Positions 8,573 to 17,102 of a stretch of DNA of 64,000 nucleotides are shown here, piece after piece. The position numbers and the translations under genes were made by a program. Origin of the DNA: JAJRRS01 sp965230275 (lineage in GTDB: Bacteria > Planctomycetota > Phycisphaerae > Phycisphaerales > Phycisphaeraceae); the NCBI GenBank assembly GCA_965230275.1, contig CBDDKO010000002.1, positions 1,612,001-1,676,000 on the forward strand. Direction: 5' to 3'. The notes under the pieces were generated by a model. The model made no database searches and was not told the origin of the DNA. It was given only the letters and a program-made list of their open reading frames with translations. Positions within the stretch are counted from its first letter, which is position 1, and every line of letters starts with the position of its first letter.

Positions 8573-8941
8573 CTACTTCACGGCACGGTCGGCGACGTTC
8601 AGCTTCAGCTCGCCGAACTTCTCTTCATAACCGCGCACCAGCTGGCCCAGTGACAACGCCAAGCGCTTGGCGGTGTAATAATTCAGAATCAGGCGGTTGT
8701 TGACCTGGAACAGGATTTCCCCGGCAACATCGTCCTGGCCCTGGGCGTTGGGGACGACGGTGTTCAGGCCAAGGTCGACGATGACCTCTTCGCTGGTCGC
8801 GTTGGTCTTGAACGCGTTGGCGTAGGTGGTGCCCATGCCGGAGGTATCGATGCGCAAGCGGACCTGCTTGCCGGTCTGCTGCTTGGCCTGGTCTTCGAGG
8901 GTGTCGCCTTGCACGGGGACCTGTCTGGATTCGTCTGCCAC
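8573..8941 (-). CDS. DUF3467 family protein
   Basis: This small soluble protein of 122 residues belongs to DUF3467. The signature features are the YANAF...T..E segment (residues 40-52), a short beta stretch EVIVDLGLN, and the C-terminal block NYYTAKRLALSLGQLVRGYE (about 88-107). No function is established for the family. The start is GTG 8941 with GGAG about 6 nt upstream (AACAGGAGTCTCAAC). It is the promoter-proximal gene of the export-like cluster that continues through the GAF-HlyD, M50 and SecA-like genes, so a partner, chaperone or substrate role in that cluster is possible but unproven. Confidence 0.82.
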   Translation of the reverse strand: MADESRQVPVQGDTLEDQAKQQTGKQVRLRIDTSGMGTTYANAFKTNATSEEVIVDLGLNTVVPNAQGQDDVAGEILFQVNNRLILNYYTAKRLALSLGQLVRGYEEKFGELKLNVADRAVK

Positions 8942-9156
8942 GTTGAGACTCCTGTTCAGTCTAACTATAGGTATCAGGTATGCGTCCGGAAGGACATGAA
9001 GCGGCCTTGGTTATCGGTCGATAACACGCTCACTCCATACGGGCGACTCGCCCGACATACCCCTAGTGTACCAATTGCTATCGGGCGAGGAGAAGGCGAG
9101 GTAAACCGCTACCCGCTAACGTCTTGAAATCCAACATACATACGCAGCATTCAGGT

Positions 9157-10797
9157 TCACTCAGTGGCGTTACCGGGCGTCGCGACCGGCGAGGCGTACC
9201 GATACACCTCCACCAACTCGTCATCCTCCTTCAAGGGAAACGCGTCGTAACTCGGCTCGCCCAGCCGGGCGCTGACGGCATCAAGGTATTGCTCCGCCTG
9301 CTCATGTGGGAAGGGATTGCTGATCTGGTCATTATCGTGGTAGACGAACAGCCAGGTCACTGCGCCGTCAGCGGGTTCAGGCACCTGGTCGGCCGGCGGG
9401 GCCCAGTCGATCGTGATGTACTCCGGGCCGTGCTGAAGCATGTCATAGCGGAACCGTGCCAGGCTCCCCCCCCAGGGCAGGAAGTCCGGCGCGTAGGCCG
9501 TCCCCCCCAGCGAACCAAACACTACCCACCGATCACCGGGCCCGGCCTGCTCGGCGAGGTCTTGAACAAGCCGCAGCGCCACCTGGTCCGACTTTTTCTT
9601 GTATGGCTCGCGAACTTCCCGGAGGACGCCGTAGCCGATGATCACGAGCATGACGATGCAGGTGACGCGCATGCCATGCACGGCCCCCCGCTTCTGCCAG
9701 CCGTGTGTGATCAGCGCGACCAGACCCGCCCCGGCGAGCAGGCAGGCGGCGGGCGCGATGTGCTGTTCGACCCGGGCGCTGTCGCCGTAGGGATACTTCT
9801 TCAGAACCGCGGCGAGAAACATGAAGGGGAACGGGCTCAGCAGCAGCGCCAGGGCCAGACGCTGGCGGGTCCGCCACAGGGCGATGATCCCGGCGACGAT
9901 CAGGCAGAAGGTAAGAGTGCTGCCGCCGTGGTTCCCGCCGATAGGGTAGGCCACCATGTTGCCGGTGTGTGCCCGGAAGAACCAGGTGATGAAACCGGTG
10001 ACGGAATCCATCGGCGGGAACGCGCTGGCCCAGCCACGCAGTTCGTGGATGCCCTCGTGATGGATCTCCTGTCCTACCGCGACCAGCTTCCACATCAATA
10101 GGAAACTCGACGCCATCGCCGCCCCGCCGATCGCCCACCCGGCGTACCAACCCGCGGGCGCTTTCTCCTGGTATAGCCTGTAGCCCAACACACACATCGC
10201 GCCACCGATGATGAAGACCGACGGGTATGAAAACCACACCGCCACCGCCCCGGTGAGGATAAACACGCCCCAGCGCATCATCGTCTTCGGCGATTGGCAA
10301 AGCAACCATGCCTGCCAGAGCAAGAGCAAAGCGAGCAGCAGGTCCAGGCTGTAGCCCTTGACCTCGACGCTGTGCCGAACGGGGTAATAGGAGGCGCAGA
10401 AGATCACCACCGCCGCCATTGCATACCGACGGGACACGATCTTTGGCGCGAAACGCCAGAACACCAATGTCGCGGTCATACCAAACACGACCGGCAAGAA
10501 ACGCAACGCGATCTCGCCCGTACCTAGTACACGAGAAGCCAGCCATTGAAGCCACAGAAATCCCACCGGGACGATCTGGGGGTGGTCCAGGTCTCCCGTC
10601 AACTCGCCGAACGACCGTGTGATGAAGTTGACGGCGATGAAAGCCTCATCTCCCCAGATTGGGAAGTTCAGCGCGTAGCGAATCAGACGCCAGATTAATG
10701 ACGAGACCACCAGAAGCAGAATCCAGCGATGCGGTGGCCAGCGCAGCAACGGTCTGCCCTTGGCGCTGCGGAGGTTTCGCCGATCGGTCTGAGTCAT
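9157..10797 (-). CDS. GT-C/GT39-like membrane glycosyltransferase
   Basis: This 546-residue polytopic membrane protein has the layout of ArnT/PMT (GT39-like) lipid-linked sugar transferases. A first membrane helix (WILLLVVSSLIWRLIRYAL) is followed by an external loop carrying the acidic pair WGDEAF expected at the catalytic site. About ten more hydrophobic segments follow, with a soluble C-terminal domain of about 150 residues. It would move a sugar from a polyprenyl-phosphate carrier to a lipid, glycan or protein on the outside of the membrane. Acceptor and donor are unknown. The start codon is preceded by AGG and by a short CCC-rich stretch of 7-bp period. It is divergent from the pilT-like gene. 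Confidence 0.78.
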   Translation of the reverse strand: MTQTDRRNLRSAKGRPLLRWPPHRWILLLVVSSLIWRLIRYALNFPIWGDEAFIAVNFITRSFGELTGDLDHPQIVPVGFLWLQWLASRVLGTGEIALRFLPVVFGMTATLVFWRFAPKIVSRRYAMAAVVIFCASYYPVRHSVEVKGYSLDLLLALLLLWQAWLLCQSPKTMMRWGVFILTGAVAVWFSYPSVFIIGGAMCVLGYRLYQEKAPAGWYAGWAIGGAAMASSFLLMWKLVAVGQEIHHEGIHELRGWASAFPPMDSVTGFITWFFRAHTGNMVAYPIGGNHGGSTLTFCLIVAGIIALWRTRQRLALALLLSPFPFMFLAAVLKKYPYGDSARVEQHIAPAACLLAGAGLVALITHGWQKRGAVHGMRVTCIVMLVIIGYGVLREVREPYKKKSDQVALRLVQDLAEQAGPGDRWVVFGSLGGTAYAPDFLPWGGSLARFRYDMLQHGPEYITIDWAPPADQVPEPADGAVTWLFVYHDNDQISNPFPHEQAEQYLDAVSARLGEPSYDAFPLKEDDELVEVYRYASPVATPGNATE

Positions 10798-10899
10798 GGG
10801 CCTGGTCTCGGGCTCGGGTCTCTCACACCGGGCCGGCGGCCGGGCTGGGCCCAGTTTACTTCAGGCCGAGGCCTTCCACGAATTGGCTACCACCCGTCC

Positions 10900-10928
10900 T
10901 TGATTCCTAGTAATATAAATCCTATCAA
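10900..10928 (+). promoter_or_regulatory. Possible promoter of the pilT-like gene
   Basis: TTGATT (10900-10905), a 17-bp spacer and TATCAA (10923-10928) lie in the AT-richer part of the divergent intergenic region. A start near 10935 would leave a leader of about 25 nt containing the GGAG ribosome site. The match is only moderate. Confidence 0.35.
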
Positions 10929-10959
10929 CTCCGGTGTCCTTTCTTGTTGGAGACCACTT

Positions 10960-12072
10960 ATGTCCGACGGCCACTTCGCGATCGAAAAACTGCTCGAACA
11001 GATGAAACCCCTTGAGGCGTCCGACCTGCACATCAAGGTCGGTATCCCCCCCACCTACCGGATCAACGGCAGCCTCCGCGCCGTCGCCGGGGACCCGGTC
11101 ACCGAGGAGGAGGCCGAGCACATGCTCGACGCGATCCTCAACGAGCAGCAGCAGGCGCGCTTCGCCGAGGGCGGCAACCTCGACTTTGCCTGGCACCTGC
11201 CCGACGGGGACCGGTTCCGTATCAATATGTTCAGGTCCGGCGCCAACCGCCACGTCGCCGTCCGCCGTGTGCAGGCCGAGATCCCGACTTATGAAGAGTT
11301 GCACCTTCCCCCCGTCTACAGCGACCTTGTCAAGAAAGCCCACGTCGGGCTCGTGCTGATCGTCGGTGTGACCGGCAGCGGCAAGTCCTCGACGCTCGCC
11401 GCGATGATCGACGAGGTCAATGCCACACGCAGCGTCAACATCATCACCATCGAAGACCCGGTCGAGTACCGGTTCGTCCCCAAGAAGTCGATTATCAGCC
11501 AGCGCGAGTTGGGTATCGATGTCGAGGACTTTGCCACCGCGTTGAAGTTCGTCGTGCGTCAGGACCCGGACGTGATCTTCATCGGCGAGATGCGCGACCA
11601 CGACACGATCATCGCCGCCATCCAAGCCGCCGAGACGGGGCACCTGGTCTTCGCGACGCTGCACAGCGCCGACACCATGCAGGCGTTCGGCCGAATCCTC
11701 GAGTTCTTCCCGCAACACGAACGCGGCTTTATCCGCACGTCGTTGAGTAATTCGCTCCTGGCGATCTGCGCCCAGCGGCTGATCCCGGCGCTCGAAGACT
11801 TCGCCGCCGGCGTCGTCCCCGCCACCGAAGTCTTGCTGAACACGCCTCTGGTCCGCGACAAGATCCGTGAAGGCGAGGAGAGCGACCTCCCCGCCGTCAT
11901 CGCGTCCAACCCCAACTCCGGCATGCGTAACTTCAACCAGTCGCTGTGCAAGATGGTCGAAGATAACTGGATCGACCGCCGCATCGCCCTGAACTACGCG
12001 CCGAACCGCGAACAACTCGACTCCCTTCTCAAGGGCATCGACATCAAGAGTAGTGGGCTAGTGGGAAGGTAA
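10960..12072 (+). CDS. pilT: PilT-type twitching motility / secretion ATPase
   Basis: This 370-residue hexameric ATPase of the PilT/VirB11 family would drive retraction of type IV pili or a related pseudopilus. Visible motifs in order are an N-terminal PAS-like domain, Walker A GVTGSGKSS, the Asp box ITIEDPVEY, Walker B VIFIGEMRD, the His box GHLVFATLHS, and the C-terminal LVRDKIREGEE, which corresponds to the AIRNLIREGK motif of PilT. The frame stays open upstream to 10729, but ATG 10960 has a GGAG site 6-7 nt before it and gives the normal family length. PilT and PilU are hard to separate; PilT is preferred. It ends 6 bp from a convergent gene. Confidence 0.9.
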   Translation: MSDGHFAIEKLLEQMKPLEASDLHIKVGIPPTYRINGSLRAVAGDPVTEEEAEHMLDAILNEQQQARFAEGGNLDFAWHLPDGDRFRINMFRSGANRHVAVRRVQAEIPTYEELHLPPVYSDLVKKAHVGLVLIVGVTGSGKSSTLAAMIDEVNATRSVNIITIEDPVEYRFVPKKSIISQRELGIDVEDFATALKFVVRQDPDVIFIGEMRDHDTIIAAIQAAETGHLVFATLHSADTMQAFGRILEFFPQHERGFIRTSLSNSLLAICAQRLIPALEDFAAGVVPATEVLLNTPLVRDKIREGEESDLPAVIASNPNSGMRNFNQSLCKMVEDNWIDRRIALNYAPNREQLDSLLKGIDIKSSGLVGR

Positions 12073-12078
12073 CCGCAC

Positions 12079-13224
12079 CTAGTTCTTGGGCTCAATGGGC
12101 TTGCAGGTAAAGGGATCGATCGCCGGCTTATCCGAGGCCAGCTGCTGGTCATTGATCCCGCCCCCGCTGTCGCACGTGTCGACCACACGCCCGCCGTGCA
12201 TCGTGACGTTGATGAGATGCTCTTCATCCCACAGCCGCTCGAAGGTCAGCTGCGTGTAACTCATCTGGCCGTCGGGGTGTTCGACCATACTGATCCCTAC
12301 GCATGAAACCCGCCCGATCAAATCTCTGCCGGTCGCGCCTTCTGATAACACTTCGTAGAACCGATCATCGCTCTCGTGAAACTCACACCAACCCTTCACG
12401 TCCTCCGTGTCGTACACCGCTAACGCGTCCAGGGCTTTGGCAACCACCTCCGAGCCGTTAGCGATCAGGTAGTCGATCGCCTTGACGTCGGCATCCGTCA
12501 ATTCCTCACGGAGGTCCAGGTCAACCGGGATATGCCCTTCGCTCCGCCGGCGGGCCGCCTCCGCCTTCTCAAGACGCTCGGGGTCCTCCTCTTCGGACAC
12601 GTCATCGTCATCCATTCCGCCGGGTCCCGCCTCCGCGGAGGCCCGGAGTTCGGCCACCTCGTCTTGGTCGATCCCGGTCTCGCCGGTTTCGTTGAGGTTC
12701 TTCAGGATACCCCCCATCTTATCCATCATTGACTGGGTCATATCGTCCATCGATTTATTTAAAGTCTCACGATCTTCATCGCCTTCGACCGGAGTCGAAG
12801 CGAGCTTGGCGAGCTGCCCGAACATGTCACCCATCATCAGATCGAGGGCCTCATCGTCTTCGTCGTACTCATCCTCTTCACCGTCCGCGGTAAGCAGGTA
12901 CTCGATCGTCTCGCTCACGGACCCAAAACTGCAGAAGTAGCCGCGGCCGTTACCGGCGTCGGGGATATCACTGAGGTCCAGTTCAGGGTACCGATCAAGG
13001 ATCAGAGCGATGATCTCATCGGGGGTCATCTCCGCCCAGTCGCGCGAATCGACCAGGTGCTTGGAAAGCAGGTACGTCACGGCCCCGCTGTCACCGCCCT
13101 TGATCTGTTCCAGCTTGACCGCCCATCGCTCCTCGATCTGAAGCGAAGCGGCGTCGGGGACCGGTATCCACCCCGCGAGCTCGCCGTGTCGGTCTTCTTG
13201 AATCGTGTCCTGCCAGTTCGACAT
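12079..13224 (-). CDS. Acidic protein of unknown function (DUF6985/DUF2004-like C-terminus)
   Basis: This 381-residue soluble protein is strongly acidic. The N-terminal 110 residues have a Trp-rich start (MSNWQDTIQEDRHGELAGW). The centre (about 115-215) is dominated by Asp and Glu runs, and residues 215-245 are basic and Glu-rich. The C-terminal 100 residues resemble the DUF6985/DUF2004 fold (LTFERLWDEEHLINVTMHGG). I set the start at ATG 13224 because a CAAAGGGGG ribosome site lies 7 nt before it, although the frame is open 25 codons further. No catalytic motif is seen. It lies downstream of rpsA with a hairpin between them, so it is probably transcribed on its own. Confidence 0.7.
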   Translation of the reverse strand: MSNWQDTIQEDRHGELAGWIPVPDAASLQIEERWAVKLEQIKGGDSGAVTYLLSKHLVDSRDWAEMTPDEIIALILDRYPELDLSDIPDAGNGRGYFCSFGSVSETIEYLLTADGEEDEYDEDDEALDLMMGDMFGQLAKLASTPVEGDEDRETLNKSMDDMTQSMMDKMGGILKNLNETGETGIDQDEVAELRASAEAGPGGMDDDDVSEEEDPERLEKAEAARRRSEGHIPVDLDLREELTDADVKAIDYLIANGSEVVAKALDALAVYDTEDVKGWCEFHESDDRFYEVLSEGATGRDLIGRVSCVGISMVEHPDGQMSYTQLTFERLWDEEHLINVTMHGGRVVDTCDSGGGINDQQLASDKPAIDPFTCKPIEPKN

Positions 13225-13350
13225 GGGTAAACCCCCTTTGCAAGGCTGATTGTGATCGTTTTTCCGGACGGACCACCTAGACGCATGATCCATGCACAAA
13301 AGTGTATCAGATGGTGTGGTTGCCTCATATGTGCTTAACCTGATACTAAT

Positions 13351-13378
13351 ACACCCCCCGGCTTGCGCCGAGGGGTGT
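13351..13378 (-). terminator. Hairpin downstream of rpsA
   Basis: ACACCCC (13351-13357) pairs with GGGGTGT (13372-13378), and an inner CGG/CCG extends the stem. It lies 68 bp after the rpsA stop. The minus strand has no clear T run after it, while the plus strand reads GGTTGTTT. It is likely a terminator or 3'-end stabiliser. Confidence 0.5.
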
Positions 13379-13445
13379 GGTTGTTTAATGGGTTAATGCT
13401 TCGACCTGCCGGAGAAAACTTCCGGGGGCGGGGCTTTTCCGGGGG

Positions 13446-15236
13446 TTACTCGCTGCTGGGGCCGAATGTGATCTTGTCGGTGCCCAGGGCACCGCCGTCG
13501 CCAAGACCGCCCAGGCCGCCGCCGGCCGGGCCTTCCTGCTGACCGCCGGCCTGCTTGCCCTCGGCACGTTCGGCCGCGGCTTCCTGATCGCTGGTCCAGG
13601 CCGCACGCTTGAGGCTCAGGCCGATCTTGCGATCGTCCAGGTCCACGCGAAGGATCTTGACTTCCACTTCCTGGTCCTGCTGGACAACGTCCTGCGGCTT
13701 GTCGACCTTGTGGTCGGCGAGCTCGGAGATGTGCAGCAGGCCTTCCAGGTCGTCTTCCAGCTCGACGAACACGCCGAAGTTGGTGATCTTGGTGACCTTG
13801 CCCTGGACGATCATGCCCGGCTGGTAGTGCGCGGGGATCGCTTCGTCCCACGGGTCTTCGCTCATCTGCTTCAGGCCAAGGGCGACACGCTGCTTGGTGC
13901 GGTCGACCTCGAGGACGACGCACTTGATGCTCTCGCCCTTCTTCAATAGCTCGTTGGGGTGCGTGAGCTTCTTGGTCCACGACAGGTCCGAGACGTGCAG
14001 CAGGCCGTCGATGCCGGGCTCGATTTCGACGAACGCGCCGTAGCTGGTGAGGTTGCGTACCTTGCCTTCGACGACGGTGCCGGGCGGGTACTTCTCGGCG
14101 ACCAGCTCCCAAGGGTTGACCTCGGTCTGCTTCATGCCGAGGCTGATTTCCTGCTTGTCCTTGTTGATGTCCAGGACGACCACGTCGATCTCCTCGCCGA
14201 TCGAGACCAGCTCGGAGGGGTGGTTGATCCGGCGGGTCCATGACATCTCGGAGATGTGGACCAGGCCCTCGACGCCGTCTTCGAGCTTGACGAACGCGCC
14301 GTAGGACATGATGTTCGTGACCGTGCCCTTGACCAGGGTGTTGGCCGGGTACTTGGTCTCGATCTCTTCCCACGGGCTGGCGTCACGCTGCTTGAGGCCG
14401 AGCGCGATCTTTTCCTTCTCGTGGTCGATGTTGAGGATCTTGACTTCGATCTTGTCGTCGATCTTGACGATGTCCGATGGGTGGTTGACCCGGCCCCAGG
14501 ACATGTCGGTGATGTGCAGCAGGCCGTCGATCCCGCCGAGGTCCACGAACGCGCCGAAGTCGGCGATGTTCTTGACCGTGCCCTCGACGATGTCGCCGAC
14601 GTTGATGCGGTCCATGAGGGCCTTGCGCTTCTCGGCCCGCTCGTCTTCGATGAGCTTACGACGGCTGATGACGATGTTGCGACGCTCCTCGTCGATCTTG
14701 AGGATCTGGGCGTCGATGGTCTTGCCGATGAACGCGCCGATGTCGCTGGGACGACGGATGTCGACCTGGCTGGCGGGCAGGAACACGGGCACGCCGATGT
14801 CCACGAGCAGGCCGCCCTTGATCTTGCGCATGACCTTGCCCTGGATGACCTCGCCTTCCTTGTTCTCGCTGATGATGCGTTCCCAGCCGCGGATGCGGTC
14901 GGCCTTACGCTTGGAAATCTTGACGGTGCCGGTGTGGCCTTCGACCTCTTCGAGCAGGACCTCGACGGTGTCGCCGACCTCGACGTTGCCGGGCTCATCG
15001 AACTCGGTCTTGTCGAGAATGCCTTCGCTCTTCAGGCCGACCTCGACGAGGAAGTCGTCGCCGGCCATGCCCACGACCTTGCCGGCGAGGATCGTGCCGG
15101 ACTTGAAGTCCCCGACGGTCCCGAGCAGGTCTTCCATGTCGCCGTCGGCCACACTCTGACCGAAAGCGTCGGCGAGCATCTGCTCGGCCTCGAGGTCCTC
15201 GATGCCTAAAGTCGCGATTAAGTTCTGATCTACCAT
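13446..15236 (-). CDS. rpsA: 30S ribosomal protein S1
   Basis: This 596-residue protein carries six consecutive S1 RNA-binding (OB-fold) repeats from about residue 45 to 545. Repeats 3-6 are the most alike (for example NIADFGAFVDLGGIDGLLHI and NLTSYGAFVEIEPGIDGLLH), and repeats 1-2 are divergent as is usual. A Gly/Ala/Gln-rich tail follows. S1 binds mRNA leaders on the 30S subunit and helps initiation on messages with weak Shine-Dalgarno sites, which matters here because many genes in this window lack such a site. The start is ATG 15236 with AGG about 7 nt upstream. It is monocistronic, divergent from the 15450 gene, and longer than the 557 residues of E. coli S1. Confidence 0.95.
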   Translation of the reverse strand: MVDQNLIATLGIEDLEAEQMLADAFGQSVADGDMEDLLGTVGDFKSGTILAGKVVGMAGDDFLVEVGLKSEGILDKTEFDEPGNVEVGDTVEVLLEEVEGHTGTVKISKRKADRIRGWERIISENKEGEVIQGKVMRKIKGGLLVDIGVPVFLPASQVDIRRPSDIGAFIGKTIDAQILKIDEERRNIVISRRKLIEDERAEKRKALMDRINVGDIVEGTVKNIADFGAFVDLGGIDGLLHITDMSWGRVNHPSDIVKIDDKIEVKILNIDHEKEKIALGLKQRDASPWEEIETKYPANTLVKGTVTNIMSYGAFVKLEDGVEGLVHISEMSWTRRINHPSELVSIGEEIDVVVLDINKDKQEISLGMKQTEVNPWELVAEKYPPGTVVEGKVRNLTSYGAFVEIEPGIDGLLHVSDLSWTKKLTHPNELLKKGESIKCVVLEVDRTKQRVALGLKQMSEDPWDEAIPAHYQPGMIVQGKVTKITNFGVFVELEDDLEGLLHISELADHKVDKPQDVVQQDQEVEVKILRVDLDDRKIGLSLKRAAWTSDQEAAAERAEGKQAGGQQEGPAGGGLGGLGDGGALGTDKITFGPSSE

Positions 15237-15437
15237 TATCTACCTAACTGGTGTCTTACCCCGCCGAGGCGTTGCACCTGGGCGTTAAGGGTCGCGGGAC
15301 GTGTGTCGGCCTGAAGGCCAAACGCCCGCCTGGTTCGTCCCCCTGGCCGCCGTCCCACACGGGACAGCCCTCGGCCGAGGGTGAATCGACTATTGTAGCA
15401 ACCGGGCCCGATTACGCCACAGGCCCTTAAATGCCGA

Positions 15438-15443
15438 TATAAT
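15438..15443 (+). promoter_or_regulatory. -10 box of a likely leaderless transcript (15450 gene)
   Basis: TATAAT ends 6 nt before ATG 15450, so transcription would begin at or next to the start codon. No Shine-Dalgarno and no good -35 are visible. Confidence 0.55.
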
Positions 15444-15449
15444 AACCAT

Positions 15450-15665
15450 ATGGAACACAAGGACCGCAGCCAATATCGCGTCCGCAAGTTCAAACTCGGC
15501 GATCCGGAGCAAGACTATGAGCCCTCGATTAAGGACCTGAGTCCCACCGAGCGTATTGAACTGGTCGTCGAAGCCAGTCGCCGAATGCTTGCTATGAAAG
15601 GGCTATCTCACGATGAGCCAGGACTTCCACGACATGCTCTACGAGTTGAGGCACGCCGGCGTTGA
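15450..15665 (+). CDS. Small partner protein of the downstream nucleotidyltransferase
   Basis: This 71-residue, highly charged protein has an Arg/Lys-rich N-terminus and a central block SPTERIELVVEASRRMLAMKG. Such a block is typical of the small proteins that often precede stand-alone nucleotidyltransferases, a pairing I know from annotation experience rather than experiment. Its last 53 nt overlap the start of the next gene in another frame, so the pair is almost certainly co-translated. It may act as antitoxin or partner of the transferase. TATAAT 6 nt before the ATG suggests a leaderless mRNA. Moderate confidence that it is a real gene, low confidence in any role. Confidence 0.6.
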   Translation: MEHKDRSQYRVRKFKLGDPEQDYEPSIKDLSPTERIELVVEASRRMLAMKGLSHDEPGLPRHALRVEARRR

Positions 15666-16062
15666 GTTTCTCGTGGTCGGCGCCCATGCACTCGGGGTTC
15701 ACGGCATTATTCGCGGGACACTCGATTTTGACATCTGGGTACGTCCGTCAGAAGACAACGCACGACGTATATGGGCAGCACTCACTGCATTCGGCGCACC
15801 ATTGGCACAGGTCGAAAACCACGAGTTTGCCAAAGCCGGGCTTGTGTATCAGATCGGTGTAACACCTAATCGAATCGATCTGATGAATAGCATCACAGGG
15901 GTAGCTTTCGAAAAGGCGTGGGAGAACCGGGTCGAAGCTAGCGTGTTCGGCGTTGACGTGTATGTGATTGGTCGAAACGAACTTATTCAAAATAAACGCG
16001 CCACCAATCGTCCCAAAGATCAGGAAGATGTTAAAGATCTGGAGAATGATCGGACCCGGTAA
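15613..16062 (+). CDS. Nucleotidyltransferase-fold protein (MNT/DUF6036-like)
   Basis: This 149-residue protein has a minimal nucleotidyltransferase fold: a G-A/S-x box (LVVGAHALGVHG), the acidic pair in TLDFDIWVRPS, a helix NARRIWAALTAFGAPL and a third acidic residue in RIDLMNSI. Relatives are annotated as nucleotidyltransferase or DUF6036 proteins and some act in toxin-antitoxin pairs (MNT or AbiEii-like). Whether this one is a toxin, an antitoxin or a tRNA/protein-modifying enzyme cannot be decided from sequence. The C-terminal tail is Lys/Asp-rich (NRPKDQEDVKDLE), the conserved closing motif of such proteins. It overlaps the 71-codon gene by 53 nt. Base composition is somewhat lower in GC than its neighbours, which may indicate acquisition. 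Confidence 0.75.
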   Translation: MSQDFHDMLYELRHAGVEFLVVGAHALGVHGIIRGTLDFDIWVRPSEDNARRIWAALTAFGAPLAQVENHEFAKAGLVYQIGVTPNRIDLMNSITGVAFEKAWENRVEASVFGVDVYVIGRNELIQNKRATNRPKDQEDVKDLENDRTR

Positions 16063-16111
16063 GACTAAATAAGCCGTGTCTTAGATATCCAGTTTAATGG
16101 TCACGTGATGA

Positions 16112-16888
16112 TCACGCCGGCTGGGTGGCGTTCTGACGGACGTGATCCACCGCGTTGTGGAAGAACTGCAGGCCGGCGGGGGTCGTCGTGAGCCAGTCCT
16201 CGCCCTGCCGGGTCCAGGTCGGATGGTGGGTCGGATCGGTGAAACGCTCGGGGTGGGGCATCAGGCCGAGGATCGTGCCGGCCGGGTTGCAGATGCCGGC
16301 GATATCGTCGGTCGAGCCGTTGGGGTTCGAGCCCGGGGCATACCGCAGCGCGACCTGGCCGTTGGCTTTGAGCTGCTCGAGTGTCGTGTCATCATCGCAG
16401 ACCAGCCGGCCCTCGCCGTGGGCGATCGGCAGGTCGAAGCTGTCAAGCCCCTGCGTCCAGATGCACTTTGTCGCCGGGTCCACCGTCATCGGCGTCCACT
16501 TATCGATGAACCGGCCGCAAGTGTTATCCGCCAGCGTCAGCGACTGCTTGCCCTGCTGGGCATCCGGCAGCAGGCCCATCTTGACCATGACCTGGAACCC
16601 GTTGCATATCCCGATCATCGGCACCCCCCTGCCGGCCGCGTCGCGCAACGGCTCCCAGAGCCGGTGGCGGATGCGGTTCGCCAGGATACGTCCAGCCGCG
16701 ATATCGTCGCCGTAGCTGAACCCGCCGGGGAAGCCTACAAAATCGAACGTGCCGATCCGATCCGGATCATCGATCAACTCATTGAGATGCAGCGTCGCCG
16801 TCTCGCAGCCGGCAAGCTCAAACGCGTGGGCCAACTCAACGTCGCAGTTCGTACCAGCGGTCCGGATGATCAGGGCGGTGGGTGTCAT
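16112..16888 (-). CDS. purQ: Phosphoribosylformylglycinamidine synthase, glutaminase subunit
   Basis: PurQ (258 residues) is the class I glutamine amidotransferase that supplies ammonia to PurL for conversion of FGAR to FGAM in purine synthesis. The nucleophile cysteine is in GICNGFQVMVK and the catalytic His-Glu pair is in MPHPERF. The N-terminus TALIIRTAGTNCDVELAHAF and the FVGFPGGFSYGDD block are characteristic of PurQ. It is longer than the Bacillus type (about 227 residues), with insertions before the PHPER motif and a C-terminal helix. No purL or purS is adjacent. TATGAT ends 6 nt before the ATG, so a leaderless mRNA is likely. Confidence 0.93.
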   Translation of the reverse strand: MTPTALIIRTAGTNCDVELAHAFELAGCETATLHLNELIDDPDRIGTFDFVGFPGGFSYGDDIAAGRILANRIRHRLWEPLRDAAGRGVPMIGICNGFQVMVKMGLLPDAQQGKQSLTLADNTCGRFIDKWTPMTVDPATKCIWTQGLDSFDLPIAHGEGRLVCDDDTTLEQLKANGQVALRYAPGSNPNGSTDDIAGICNPAGTILGLMPHPERFTDPTHHPTWTRQGEDWLTTTPAGLQFFHNAVDHVRQNATQPA

Positions 16889-16894
16889 GGGGAC

Positions 16895-16900
16895 ATCATA
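16895..16900 (-). promoter_or_regulatory. -10 box of a likely leaderless purQ transcript
   Basis: On the minus strand TATGAT is followed by GTCCCC and then the purQ ATG: a TANNNT box with exactly 6 nt before the start codon and no ribosome site. Confidence 0.55.
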
Positions 16901-16941
16901 AACACTTCCCCAGAACCATGCCGATCCACCAGATAGAGTGG

Positions 16942-17102
16942 AACTCGGATGGATTCGGATACAAACGGATAGAGCAGGAGGTGTCCGCAGATTACGGTGA
17001 TTACACAGATCTGTGCTTGAAGTGCATTGAAATAAAAATCTGTGTCATCTGCGGAATCTGCGGATACTTCCTCATCCGTGTGTATTCGCATGCATCCGAG
17101 TT
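16942..17102. repeat. Long imperfect inverted repeat (161 bp)
   Basis: The outer arms are 29 bp (16942-16970 and 17074-17102) with 4 mismatches, containing words such as AACTCGGATG and ACGGAT. The inner arms contain TCCGCAGATTAC and CACAGAT and pair with ATCTGTGTCATCTGCGGA. The right arm ends inside the stop codon of the BFD-like gene. It could form one long hairpin at the 3' ends of that gene and, on the other side, near the purQ promoter. It resembles a REP/MITE-like intergenic element; no transposase is near. Confidence 0.75.

Noticed and set aside
14256..15209. Open frame of 317 codons antisense to rpsA
   Set aside because: Asp/Leu/Val-rich repetitive translation produced by the S1 repeats on the other strand.
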